Notes: a model not told the origin generated them from the sequence alone. A stretch of DNA of 64,000 nucleotides from Microvelia longipes (GCA_018340805.1 JACMZG010001908.1:12437125-12501124); one strand, 5' to 3'. Counted from the first letter of the stretch, positions 47,178 through 59,107 are shown. Made by a program: numbers and translations.

Positions 47178-47332
<155 letters not shown>

Positions 47333-47379
47333 AGTCTCACGAAAATTTTTTTTTCGTCATAAGGGACCTCTGAAACGGA

Positions 47380-47455
47380 TTTGTGTCGTGGTCCGAGGTT
47401 CGAATTCCGCCATGACGCCTATCCCATTAGGCGAATTTTCAAAGGAAATTCGCTA
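47380..47455 (+). repeat. tRNA-like B-box fragment, possible SINE remnant
   Basis: GGTTCGAATTCCG near 47397 resembles a pol III B box with one extra T. A small hairpin (cctatcccattagg) and the phrase ttcaaaggaaattcgc follow; the latter recurs near 55262. No A box or cloverleaf can be drawn. Confidence 0.3.
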
Positions 47456-47459
47456 AAAA

Positions 47460-48149
47460 ATATAAATATACATTGATACTTTTAATTTTTGGAGGAAAAG
47501 TCAATTTGGTTATTTTATAAATAAATCAGGGGGTCAAATTATCCAAAAGGATGCATGGAGTCCGTCTTGGAACCCACAAGGCTATGCCTGTGTGTTTTAC
47601 CAGTGTTTTTGTGCAACACTGTTTTTTTTAATTTTAAAAGAGATTTGGAAAATATAGATTAAGTAGAATAGTACTACTAATTGAAAAATTACAAATGGTG
47701 TTGAAATTCAATATGAAGTCTTTAAGTAAAATGAATTATAAATGTTAATTAACAAAAATTAATGAGTATACAGAAAAATAAAAAGTGTGGGTATAATGTT
47801 TTAAAAGATTTTTAGTTGGTTTCATTAGACTAAAACTAATCAGAAGAAAAAATGGTAAAAAAGTAAATAAAATAAAGTAAAAATATGTAAAATAAAGAAT
47901 AATTAGTTTATTTGTTAAATATGAAATGCTTTTCTTATGTCAATGAATATTACTAGATGTTTTAAATTTAAATTTTATTAATAAATAAAATATATTTATA
48001 CTACTAAATAATAATATAAATAATATTTCGGAATGCATTATGAAACTCTTGATAACTTATCATTCACATTGGATAACACAAACATCTTCTTTGGTTAGGA
48101 ATTCTTCAAGGCAATTCTTTAAAATGTAGAAAGATCACCTTGTTTTATT
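47460..48149. other. Intergenic DNA, no gene seen
   Basis: AT-rich with no coding signal. Confidence 0.5.
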
Positions 48150-49015
48150 TTTACTTTTCCTCACTTATACCGTAGGTATATAGGAAAAGTATTGTGTTAG
48201 TAAAAAAATTCGAAACCGGGATGAAACCGGAATCATCCGTTTCAGGTGTTTTTAAAGCCTCCTGATTGGTTTTCTTGTATGGTGTGTGTGTATGTGTCAG
48301 TTATCATCGTAGCGCCCAGTTTATTTATGTTAGAGAATTGAAATTTTGTACACTAATTATTCTACCGCTGTAGTTGATCTATTGGAAAAATAAATTGTTT
48401 ATGACGTTATTGACTCGCAATAATGACTCAGCAAATATTTTTTAAAAAAACCATAAAACACGGAACAATTATGCGATCTGATTAAAATTTAACACGCATG
48501 TAGATATGGTAGATGTGTATAAGACTAAAATATGTGCTAAGTTTCATCTCATTATCAGCATTAGTTTATATTGAATGGTTTGTATACGTTTTTAATAAAT
48601 AAAAAAAATGGAAAATATTACAATTGAGTTGAAATTTGGTACAAGTGTACCTCTTGACGTAATAAATAAGTGTACTTAGTTTCGTTATAATACAACAAGT
48701 CTATCTATGATTTTTGGTAGATCATAAAAGTTAAGCAACATCGAGTGTGTTGAGTGCTAAATGACCATTCCCAGTGATAAATGACCACTGGGAATGAAAC
48801 TAATGTATTTACTGTGTGTATTATCTGAGAACGAGAAAAGCGAGTCCGAAGACGTGTTACAGTATAAATTTACTGCTCGACTTGTATTTCTGAAGACGAG
48901 CAAAGCAAACCGAAGCTGGGAGGATAAGCGTAGCGAATGCGATGCAATGAGGAAAAGTTCCGAGGTACCCCGTACCCGATTTTTTTTATTCGCTTTGGGA
49001 CCTAAAGCATTATTG
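48150..49015 (+). repeat. Fullest copy of the 5S-rRNA-containing dispersed repeat
   Basis: About 865 bases. Order of blocks: ttttcctcacttataccgta; gaaaccgggatgaaaccgga; aagcctcctgattgg; GTGTGT run; gtttatttatgttagagaat; accgctgtagttgat; gacgttattgactcgcaata; tgtataagactaaaatatgt; then the 5S-like segment at 48717-48800, with an internal duplication of the gaccattcccagtgataaat part; gaagacgtgttacag; gcgtagcgaatgcgatg; ggaaaagttccgaggtaccc; ending in a T run near 48987. The order is conserved in the copies at 30.9 and 52.3 kb. No protein is encoded. The T run after the 3' block would end pol III transcription. Confidence 0.8.
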
Positions 49016-49019
49016 GTTT

Positions 49020-49355
49020 AGAGCTGAGTTATATAACAAAGGATATGTAAAAAAATTCTCTGCATGTACTGATAATGATTCAAATAATGACACAGATAAT
49101 TTTTAATCTTAACTGACTATCAGCAGTATCTAACCATTAAAGTAAATAAAAATAGACCAAGAACAAAATAAATAGAAGTAAACAACATACAAATACAACA
49201 AAAACAAAGTAAAAAGTAAATAAATACAACACAATTCACAATATTTAATAACATTATTGAATTATAATAGTATGTGATAAACTGAGGCAAACCCAAGAAA
49301 AATAATACAGTGCAAAATAATTGGACCTTAGATATTCATATTTGATTGATGGTTG
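49020..49355. other. Intergenic spacer, no gene seen
   Basis: AT-rich, no coding signal. Confidence 0.5.
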
Positions 49356-49364
49356 GATATATAT

Positions 49365-49429
<65 letters not shown>
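49356..49429. repeat. (TA)n microsatellite
   Basis: About 74 bases of TA repeat. Confidence 0.95.
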
Positions 49430-49431
<2 letters not shown>

Positions 49432-50451
49432 CTGGAACGGATTATGATTACATTTCCGTACCCCGGGAGACTTTCTGGTACCCAGTCAGTGAGTACTTCA
49501 TAAGCGATTTTTTCCAAAAGTAATTAGGAACGCTGATAAGCGTCAAATTTCTTTTTAAAAATTCCTTAAGGGGGTTTGGGTATATTTTGTTTAAGACCCT
49601 GCTCCTATCTTAATAAGATGAGTTCGTAATCTAGATAAATTTGCCTTTGCCTGGAAACCTTTCTAGATCAAAAGTATATCTGTTTGGAGCAATAACAAAT
49701 AATTAATTTCTAATTTTAAAGGCAAACTAAGGTAGTAAGTGAAGAAAGGTAAAAAAATTATTTAATAAACATTCCCTTAAAACCCCGCGAAAGAGTTTTT
49801 TGTTTAAACTTTACATTTGGGGAAAATGCTAACTTAAATATTTACATTACGTTTTCAGATGGTTTGTTAGATAAACACAAACAAAAGAGCTCGGGGTAGA
49901 GAGCTTGGTTTAGAGAGCGAAACAAAATTGCGGTTTGAAATGTATAAAGGGGTAAGCGTAGAGATCAAACTAAGCTCCGCTGTTTTAGTATAAACCAGCC
50001 GCCACTTATTATTTGCGGCTACAAGAGTTGCTGTACTTAGTATTAACTTTAAATTTACAAATAAAATAATAAAAGGTATAAATACCACTCAATAAAAAAT
50101 GTTATTTATATTTTGCCTGTATTCAGAAAGGGGTTATTGTTGTGTAACCACATATATAATGGATATTCATAGCATCTTTACTTCATTGGTATATTTAGAA
50201 TGAGGGAGTAAAATGCTGATGTTTACACAGAAGTTATAGAAGGTTAAGAAGTCTTCAAAGGAGTTTTAAAGTCTTGAATAATTACGGTTTAAGTTTTATT
50301 TACTTTCATTTAAAGAAGAGTAGATAAGTTTGAGACAGGGAAATATTGATGTGTACTGGCTCATCATATTTCCTTATATGATTTCATTGACTCATGAATT
50401 AATAAACATATATTTTTGAACCAGATAATATATTACAAATAAATTAAATAA
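49430..50451. other. Intergenic DNA, no gene seen
   Basis: A 73-codon minus-strand ORF (49867-50088) has no recognised domain. Otherwise AT-rich spacer. Confidence 0.45.
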
Positions 50452-51495
50452 AAACTTACAACAATTTACTTTGAAATACTATAGATAAATAAAATAGGAA
50501 ACAGACAACAATTTACTTTAAAAATATTACAAATAAATTAAATAAGAAACAGAAAACAATTTACTTAAAAATACCAAGTAAAAAAATTAGGAAACAAACA
50601 ACAATTTATTTTAAAATACAACATATAAATAACATAGGAAACAGACAACAATTTATTTTAAGATACAACAGATACATAAAATAAAAAAGAGACAACAGTT
50701 TATTTAAAATACAAACAGATACATAAAATAGGAAAGAGACAACAATTTATTTTAAAATACAACAGATACATAAAATAGGAAAGAGACAACATTTTATTTT
50801 AAAATACAACAGATAAATGAAATAGGAAAGAGACAACAATTTATTTTAAGACAACAGATACATAAAATAAAAAAGAGACAACAGTTTATTTTAAAATACA
50901 ACAGATACATAAAATAGGAAAGAGACAACAATTTATTTTAAAATACAACAGATACATAAAATAGGAAAGAGACAACAATTTATTTTAAAATACAACAGAT
51001 AAATGAAATAGGAAAGAGACAACAATTTATTTTAAAATACAACAGATACATGAAATAAAAAAAGAGACAACAATTTATTTTAAAATGCAACAGATAAATG
51101 AAATAGGAATGAGACAACAATTTATTTTAAAATACAACAGATACATAAAATGATACAACAGGAATAGGAAAGAGACAAACAATTTATTTTAAAAATACAA
51201 CAGATACATGAAAAAAAAAAGAGACAACAATTTATTTTAAAATGAACAGATAAATGAAATAGGAATGAGACAACAATTTATTTTAAAATACAACAGATAA
51301 ACAAAATAAGAAAGAGACAAAAACTTATTTTAAAATATATCTTATAGATAAAATGGAAAGAGGGAATTTACTTTAATTACAATAAATAAATCAAATAGAA
51401 AACAGACAACAATTTAATTTAAAATATAACAGTTAAATAAAATAGGAAACAGACACTAATTTAATTCAAAACACAACAAATAAAATAAATTGGAA
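50452..51495 (+). repeat. 47-bp satellite-like tandem array
   Basis: About 22 units of acaacaatttattttaaaat-acaacagatacataaaatag-gaaagag. The central units are nearly identical, and units at both ends are progressively diverged, as expected when unequal exchange homogenises the middle of an array. Confidence 0.95.
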
Positions 51496-52329
51496 AGAGG
51501 CAACTAGTTTACAATACAACTTATAAAATTATAGAAATCGATTAAGGATGTAATAAATAAATCTAAATACAAATTTGAGAATATTAATTAAAATTTAGTT
51601 AGTAATTGATTAACTTATACTGGTTCCATGGGTTCGTTTCCATTATATGGAATCAAATCTATTATTACCAACATGCATTCAACACAAATATGGTTTGAAA
51701 ATTAGAATAAATAAGTGGCAAGATAAGAGTCTAAATATGTGTCTAACTATAAAAGGTGAAATGCAAATATAAAGTCATACTCTAAATTTAAATTTAAACA
51801 TAAATAAGGATGCAAATAAATTGTTGAATTTAATGTTACAAATATGTTTATTTGGCTAACACTCTCTCTTTTGAATTTGGTCTATCATGTGCTTGGAGTC
51901 TAATAACAATAATTAATGCTAAATAGAAGGCAACATAATGTTATCCCAACCAGTTTTGCACATAACTGCCAACAAATAATTCTGTAGGGAGGTATACAAG
52001 TAGTTAAGTATGTTGAAGTAGCATTAATGACTTGATTTTAATGACGTCACAGTAAAATTGTTAACTGTACAATTTATACGTTTCTGTTAAAATCATTATA
52101 GATATTTGAAATTGACAATTAACATTAAATTTATATTTAGTAAATATTTTATTGGACGTATTATAGTGTAACATATAAATGTCAATAAAATAAATTTAAT
52201 TAAAATTTGTTTAAAATTTCCTTGTATGTCCCAAAATAAAAATTAGTAAAATTCTTGTACTGGTATTTTTTATAATATATATAATTAGAATGTATAATTG
52301 TAGTATTATTAACTTTTAATTATATATAT
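51496..52329. other. Intergenic DNA, no gene seen
   Basis: AT-rich spacer without coding signal. Confidence 0.5.
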
Positions 52330-53060
52330 TACAAAATAGAAGTAAACGAAGTCGGGTTCGAGGTACCTCGGAACTTTTCCTCATCACATCGGATTCGCTA
52401 TGCTCATTCCCCCTACTTTGGATTGGCTTCGCTCGTCCTTAGTTAGAAAATACATCTGTTGCATTCACAGCAGTCGCCCATCTAGGTACAGACCACGCTC
52501 GATGCTGCCTAATTTGTATGGTCCAATGAAAATCATAGATATACTTGTCCTTTTGAAACAAAACGTCGTGTACTTATTTATTACGTAAAAAGGTATACAC
52601 TAGTACCGATTTTGTTTTAAACTCAGTTTGATTATTTCCCAATTTTTTACAGCTATTTTAAAACACGTTCACATCATTTAATAACTATTGATCTAATGCT
52701 GATAATGAAATGAAACTTGGCACATATGTAAAGTCTTATACATAGCCACATGCGTGCCAAATCTCAATCACATCTGAACATTTTTCTGCGTTTTATGTAA
52801 ATTCGAAATTTTTCCTGAGTCATTATTGCGGGTTATTGACGTTTTACAAAAATGACTTTTCGAATAGCGTAAGAACACCTAAACAATCATTTTTGTACTA
52901 AGTTTCAACTCTAGCAAAATGCACTGGGAGCTGCGATCATAAAAGACAGACAGACACACACTCACACATATACAAATACAGACAGACAACTTTGAGAAAA
53001 CTTTCTTAGGAGGTCTTAAAAAGGCCTTAAACGGCGTCATCTTTTTCAGAAACACGAAAT
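52330..53060 (-). repeat. Near-full copy of the 5S-rRNA-containing dispersed repeat
   Basis: Minus strand, same block order as 48150-49015: an aggcctttttaagacctcc block; a GTGTGT run; cccagtgcattttgctagag; ttgtttaggtgttcttacgc; aacgtcaataacccgcaata; tgtataagactttacatatg; the 5S-like segment at about 52460-52530; gaggacgagcgaagccaatc; ggaaaagttccgaggtacct at the 3' end near 52360. Non-coding. Confidence 0.78.
52460..52530 (-). other. 5S rRNA-like segment in a dispersed repeat
   Basis: Minus strand: AATTAGGCAGCATCGAGCGT then GGTCTGTACCTAGATGGGCG then ACTGCTGTGAATG, parallel to 5S rRNA box A and box C. Compared with the other copies it keeps the TAGATGGGCGACTGC portion well. Confidence 0.72.
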
Positions 53061-53119
53061 AGTTATTATGCAACAAGGGATGAAAGTAAGTTTTACAGCT
53101 CAAGTTAAAGTTTCGTCCT

Positions 53120-53220
53120 AAGGCATCAGCGCCGAAGGAGGAAACTTTATTAGCTCACGAGGCCGGTAGGCCGAGGGAGATAAACTAGTTAGCTCCTGAG
53201 GCTTGCCGAGGGAGTTATGT
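53120..53220. repeat. Short GC-richer tandem repeat
   Basis: Two units of about 50 bases containing ttagctc-gaggc and gccgagggag. Origin unknown. Confidence 0.5.
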
Positions 53221-53337
53221 TTATGTTTGGAGTTATATTATGTTTCTGTACCGTTTATAAAAAGACCACTTTAAAGTATAAAGTTTTGCAAGAAATAATT
53301 TAGTTAAATTGTTGCACATTTGTTTATGATAACATAT

Positions 53338-53516
53338 TGTAGTATGACACACGGCTAAAAGCATTTGACAGCGCGGGAAATTAGTGTTGAGGAAACAATA
53401 ACATTGGCCTGATTTGAAATTAAGACCGTGGTTTAACGTCCAGGATTAACCTCATTGGCTCCCCCGCATTATTTTCCCACGCTGTCAACTGATTTTAGCC
53501 GTACGTAATATTATAA
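53338..53516. mobile_element. Uninterrupted MITE with GACACACGGCTAAAA ends
   Basis: The left end tatgacacacggctaaaagc then tttgacagcgcgggaaa is mirrored by tttcccacgctgtcaactga-ttttagccgtacgtaata at the right. It is the empty-site relative of the interrupted copy at 20995-21910: where that copy reads cttgg[insert]tggatgtt, this one reads cctggacgtt with a single TGG (minus strand). No coding capacity. Confidence 0.8.
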
Positions 53517-54580
53517 TGTATAAGCTACCAAGTAAAATTTTAATCAAGGGTTAATTAACCCTTAAAATTTTGTTGGTTAATTGTTGGAATATAATAAAAT
53601 AGGGATATAGTATGTTTAAGAGATTGCACTAAAACATCTATTTACGGTTGACATATGTAATAATTTATAAATTATTTAAACCTATATTTATTTCAGTTAA
53701 AATATTAACAACTTGCAACAATATATTGCAACTAAAATATGCAAACTAACTTACTAATAATTAACTTAAAATTAAATCTGTTAAAATTAGTTGAAATACG
53801 AAATGTATAATTGATTTAAAGCAAACTATTGACATATAATTATTTATTAACATGTCAACGGTAGTTGGAGTTTTAGTATAATATACCGGCAAACCAACCC
53901 CTTTAGACTGGTGGTTAAATTTGATAAATGTGGCCAGATAGTTCCAGCTCCGCCCTAACCATGTGCTGGTTTCAATGTCCAAACCGAACATATATTTTCT
54001 TTATTTTCCGTTGTGTACAGCGTTTTAATAGACAGCATATTTTTTACAAACCGAATATGTTTTTCTTTTTCTGGGAAATTCAATACAGAAAAAAGAACAA
54101 TAGATTTTAAATCCAATACAGGTGCATCTCTTTTATTTTTTGCAAAAAAAATGTAAAAATAAAAAACCTTTCAAACGATTTTTTATATATTTTTGCTATA
54201 ACAAACGTTAAATATACTCATAGATATTAAATGGATTTATTACTTTTAAAGTTGTATAATTGGAAAACTTATTGGCAGTCTATTGTAAGCGAAAACAATA
54301 GACATCAAAATTTAATTAAACGAAGACTTTCTAATCTTGAATTCTACTGGGTTTCTAAAGTTAGAAATAATACATGGTGAATAGAAATAAAATCTAGAGT
54401 ATTTATAATTTCCCTACTTAGATACAAACAATAAACATGATATACTAACACTTGCACACTCTTCTATTTCCAATATATTTATATTTAATATCGGTAAAAG
54501 CTATCTGAAGTAACATAAAAGCTTGCTATTCCAGAACATAATATAATATTTTATTAATTTACTAAGGTTGAAACAAAATA
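53517..54580. other. Intergenic DNA, no gene seen
   Basis: A 76-codon minus-strand ORF (53761-53991) and a 60-codon plus-strand ORF (53928-54110) lack recognisable motifs. Confidence 0.45.
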
Positions 54581-54594
54581 CATAGAAATTAAAA

Positions 54595-54866
<272 letters not shown>

Positions 54867-54959
54867 CATTGGTTATATACATTTTGTTTCGCTCACGTGT
54901 ATGACCTTAATGATAAGTAAGCTTAATGATAAGTAACTAAGCTTTAAACTAGTGCAAAT

Positions 54960-55245
54960 AATAGTGTGTACTTCTAATTTTAGAGGCATAGTTTTGTACA
55001 ACAACTGGATGATTATGCGCATTTCCTTTGGAAAATACAGACAAAATGACTTACGAGCAGTGCTTGACAATTGAGTAACTGCTTAGGTTCTAAAGCATGA
55101 ACCGGAACCACGCAATGGGCATGGTTCTTGCATTAAAGCAAGAGAAGGGTTGTTTAGCACGGAAACACGTATTCTAAATGAAATTTGCCCGACAGCGGAC
55201 CACCGCGCCGGAATTATTTATTTAGTAGTTGTAAACTTATATAAA
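54960..55245 (-). repeat. Dispersed repeat, inverted copy of 39203-39472
   Basis: Same blocks in reverse orientation, including ccgacagcggaccaccgcgc, ccgaattt-like flanks and ttagtagttgtaaacttata. A 25-base segment around 55106-55130 (cgcaatgggcatggttcttg) is extra relative to the 39.2 kb copy. Confidence 0.85.
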
Positions 55246-55369
55246 AAGCACGGAAACACGCACTCAAAGGAAATTCGCCCGACATGCGGACCACCGCGCC
55301 AGAATTTTTTACATTTTAGTGACTTTTTGAAAGGAAAATGAGCTAGAGGGAAGGTAGTTTTTTTAAAAA

Positions 55370-55372
<3 letters not shown>
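55246..55372 (-). repeat. Second partial copy of the same family
   Basis: gcacggaaacacgcactcaa, ggaaattcgcccgacatgcg and gaccaccgcgcc repeat the start of the preceding unit in the same orientation. It is followed by the acattttagtgact block and a TA repeat. Confidence 0.7.

Positions 55373-55433
<61 letters not shown>
55373..55433. repeat. (TA)n microsatellite
   Basis: About 60 bases of TA repeat. Confidence 0.95.
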
Positions 55434-55438
<5 letters not shown>

Positions 55439-56400
55439 CAAGATTCCGTTTCTCTAATTGATATATTAGTGTAATATCTCGGCAAACCGCCCGCTTTATA
55501 GACTTAAATTTAAAAAATATTTCTATGGGACACGATACCTTTTGAACGTTTCATCAGATCTGAATGAAACTTGGAACGGAAATTAGACCTTTGTAAATGT
55601 ACCGAAACCCATTGTTTATAAAATTTATACGACGTCATTAACCCTCGATGATGACTACATTTAATAAATTCACTTACTCTCAAAAATGTATTAATAGGGC
55701 TGAAATTCAATACGCGTGTATACGATACATGTTTGGTTCTATGTATGATACATGCTTAGAAGAATTGTATCGTTTCTCGTATTATAAAAACTTATGTAAA
55801 CGAATCTTACATTGTTTTCGACAATCATACATGGCAATTCATCGCCATCTTGGTATTATGCCACTTAAAAATTACAACTACGATATACTCTAGCAGGACA
55901 ACAACCATTTGGAGTCTTGTTTTTCTTACATCAGCTATTCTGTCTTTTAGAAGTATTTGTGTCAGTAAAGATTTTGTGCGCAGACAGAAAGCAATAGAGA
56001 GGTTGTACTCTGATAAAAGAATTTTAGATTTGACTTTGTGTTACATCTGCTTTCTGCAGAGACGATTTTTTGCAGAATAGTTTTAATTATAATAATAGTA
56101 ACAGGTACATGGAGATGATGCATGTAATTAAGTGTGTGATCGTCGTCATCTTTAACGTTCTATGATTTATCTTCTTACAATATGTTAGTCAACATCTTTA
56201 AGGATCAATGTTTTAACGTCTTGCAATCAAAGATATGTTAGTCAACAAAGGAATGAATTTTAATTATTTTGCGGCTAAGCGTTTCATTTTTGACAGATAT
56301 AAACAAACTTTTTCGTATCATTTTAAGTATTACAAAATAAATATACATTTTTCCAATAGACTATTACTTCCTAATGGTTTACGCCCTCCGACGATTTATC
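55434..56400. other. Intergenic DNA with short unrecognised ORFs
   Basis: Plus-strand ORFs at 55648-55893 (81 codons), 55850-56080 (76) and 56235-56420 (61) overlap or follow one another. Their products are Tyr/Cys/Arg-rich but show no motif I know. They might be frameshifted element debris. Confidence 0.35.
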
Positions 56401-56706
56401 TTATGTCGAAAAACAGTTAAAACATTAAAAGTTATAGTCCGTGAAAGTTAAAAGTTCATGAGTCAGGATTATCAGAATAAGGGACCAATATCTAAATCTA
56501 ATTTCACAGATCAAAAGTGCGAATGTTAAGCACGATCTGTAAAATTTTCGATTTCAAGCGAATTTCAAATTACTGACTCGGCAAAGTAGGCTATTGTGGT
56601 TAAGAAGTATTACTTTCCGAGGGCCAGAATTAAACTCTTTAGCATAAACACAGTGGGAAAAATTCGTGACTCAAACACTTACACAGACACACACACACAC
56701 AGCATA

Positions 56707-56718
56707 ATAAAAACTCTA
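56707..56718 (+). repeat. SINE target site duplication (left)
   Basis: ATAAAAACTCTA, repeated exactly at 56968-56979. Confidence 0.85.
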
Positions 56719-56967
56719 TATAATAATAATAATAATGCTCGTTTAGAGCCTTGCGGCTCATCAGGGATAACCCCTGCGGGAACAACCTTGGGTGGTAGTA
56801 GCAATCATTACGCTCAAAGTGAATTCTAAAGTTGGCGATAATTTATCTAAACAATAATCTTCTATAAACTGAGAGCGTAACCTGGGATGCGAACCCCAGA
56901 CCTCCGTGGGTGTAAAAGGTCAGTGTAAAGACTAACGCCTTAACGACCTCGGCCACGGAGGCGGCAT
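56719..56967 (-). mobile_element. tRNA-derived SINE
   Basis: On the minus strand the element begins with a tRNA-like head. It carries CTCCGTGGCCGAGG, an A box like that of Ser/Leu tRNAs, a TTAGTCTTTACACTGA arm, and B box GGTTCGCATCC (one mismatch to consensus). The head has lost a normal cloverleaf: its first bases CCTCCGTGG pair with CCACGGAGG just before the B box. An unrelated body of about 150 bases follows, with CTGATGAGCCGCAAGGCTC near the 3' end, and a tail of about five ATT units. Exact 12-base duplications flank it. Pol III would transcribe it and a LINE-type machinery would mobilise it; the partner cannot be named from this window. It lies inside an older repeat copy. Confidence 0.85.
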
Positions 56968-56979
56968 ATAAAAACTCTA
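56968..56979 (+). repeat. SINE target site duplication (right)
   Basis: Second exact copy of ATAAAAACTCTA. Confidence 0.85.
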
Positions 56980-57319
56980 AGCGTCATAAAAGTGACTGAA
57001 ACAGATAATATAAAACCTCGGTTTAAATGTTTTAGGTAATCACAATATTTTTCCTATATGCCGATGGTAATAGGAGACTAAAAGTAAAATTGAATTTCGT
57101 TTTTAAAAACTGGCAGTTTAGTGGTAAGACTTAAGACCTCGATATCATTTACGTCACACTTGGCATAAAATGGTCGAAATTTTGACTCACCCAATTTCTG
57201 TAGTTATAAAACATAATGTTAAAAAATCATGTTTTTTGACTAATACATTTGAAAATTCGCTTCGAGGCAGTATGCCACTTATATAAACTAGTAACATGAC
57301 GAACTGATATAGGACAACA

Positions 57320-57420
57320 ACCATGTTGACGCGAAGCGGCCCTAACGCCACCGCCGATATGCGGCCCCAGTGCCAACGCCGAGAAGCGGCCCCAGCGCCG
57401 ACGCCGATAATCGGCCATGG
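57320..57420. repeat. GC-rich short tandem repeat in AT-rich surroundings
   Basis: Three units of about 30 bases (gaagcggccctaacgccacc / gatatgcggccccagtgcca / gagaagcggccccagcgccg). The local base composition contrasts sharply with its neighbours. A minus-strand ORF across it is unrecognised. Confidence 0.7.
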
Positions 57421-59095
57421 GGCAGAAGGCCTCTTGTTTTGTATTAGCCTTTTAAAATGTCGTTAAAAATTAAAATATTATTGTTATTTTTAAATTCACT
57501 TTTAAATTGTCTCTTAAAAAGTAATATATTTTGAAAAGCTCTTTTAATATAATATATTGACTAAATAAAGTTAAAACACAATCAAGAAATTAAAGAAGAA
57601 ACAACTACATATAGATTAAAATGAAAAGACTATAACTTAAAAAAAGTTTTACCGTAAGTAATTTTTAATGAAAAAAAAAACTGAAACCATTAAGTTAAGA
57701 AGTTAGATTTGCGGGAGGAATTAGCATGGAGGTTATATTCGCCCCCAGATGGTAGTTATGGCTCCCGGTGTAAGGCCTCTACAGCTTCCAAACCGTTTCA
57801 TTAAGCACAAGCAAGTCTAAGCCTTATACTCCCTAGGGTGGTCTGATTATACATCCACCCTCCACTAGGCCATATATCAAACGTCTTTCATTTAATATTT
57901 AAACCAGTAGCACAATAACTGCTTTGTTATCGACTTTAACATAATACACACTAGATTGGTTTTTATTTGAGTTAGAAATTAGTAAGTATGAAGCTCAAAA
58001 ACTATAATTCAATTTTGAAATTTAAAGGGGATAATATTTTGATTATTATAGACCTATCTGGGGGCACGGCAATGGCCAAGTCTAGCGGCTACTGGTGTAC
58101 CATCCTTTACAGGACATATCGAGGCTATTTTCACCCCTCGTATCTTTTTATTAAGGATATTGAAAATGTATTTTATTGGGCCAAATATAATTTGACCCAT
58201 TCTACCGAATTTCTTATCTATACCATTCACAGGTGTTGAGATATAATGGCTCAAAGCTAGGCAGTTTTGAAATGTGGTATATAGATACATTTTTGTTGTG
58301 AAAATCAATTGTCAAAATATAACATTTTCAGTTAATTCCAGCTGATATGTTTTACCTAAGTTAAAAGGTAATCCTAACCTTTAGTTAGGATTACCTAACT
58401 AAATTTTGACAACTAGCGCTATCTAGTAGAGCACACCAAAACTAAGAATGTCGAGATTTTTAATATTGATTTTCATAAAATTTAAAAGTTTGTTTAATTT
58501 TTTTAAGTATCAATACTTATATTTATACTTAATTTGGTACAAAATGAAGAAGATATCTTTTCCCCTTGACCCATTAAATTTTATGTTAGAAATTTTTATT
58601 TAGAAGAGTTTTTTTTTTAATTAGTAAATTCCTATGTTTAATTATCACAGTACAATTTAATTATACAACAGTTTATTACATTTTTTAATAGATGTAATTA
58701 GTTAGGTAAAAAAAAACGAGCGGGTAGATTTAGATTTAAATTGGTTAAAGTATTTAAGCCCCGGTATATAGACTCAGGTGCTTTGAATTTAACTTTAATT
58801 AAAAGGTAGACTTGCCTCGGGTAGCTCGGCACCCCCCACGGCCCCCACCACGTTCAACCCCCGGGGGTATTGTTATAATTACACTAAAACACACGTCAAG
58901 TTTTATATTGATCAAAATATAAAATTAGATGAAGAATGTTTAATTAGTATAACTCCAAGTATTTTGGCAATTAATTTAAATTGAAATCGGAGCAATTTAT
59001 TACATAAAAATTATACATAATAAAGTAGAAAAAATCATAAATATTTTTGCATATTACAAATATAAATTCAACAGGGTTCCCAGGCTGATTCTGCT
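57421..59095. other. Intergenic DNA, no gene seen
   Basis: Includes a perfect 12-bp-arm hairpin ggtaatcctaac-cttta-gttaggattacc (about 58357-58385) and a somewhat GC-rich patch at 57710-57870 that looks like a repeat but was not assigned. Overlapping ORFs of 83 and 84 codons on opposite strands near 58.0-58.3 kb have no motif. Confidence 0.4.
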
Positions 59096-59107
59096 GGAAA
59101 TGTATGA
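59096..59107 (+). repeat. Direct repeat flanking snapback 3 (left)
   Basis: GGAAATGTATGA, repeated exactly at 59406-59417; a probable target duplication. Confidence 0.65.

Larger units (their letters stand above)
56440..57062 (-). repeat. Copy of the 5S-containing family, interrupted by a SINE
   Basis: Minus strand order: taccatcggcatataggaaa at about 57060-57040, aaccgaggttttat and ctgtttcagtcactt, then (after the inserted SINE) a GTGTGTGTGT run, cactgtgtttatgctaaaga and aattctggccctcgg. These are blocks of the 5' part of the family. The 5S-like part is absent. Confidence 0.55.

Noticed and set aside
55648..56080. Consecutive 81- and 76-codon ORFs as a frameshifted gene
   Set aside because: No recognisable motif in either frame; cannot be supported from sequence alone.
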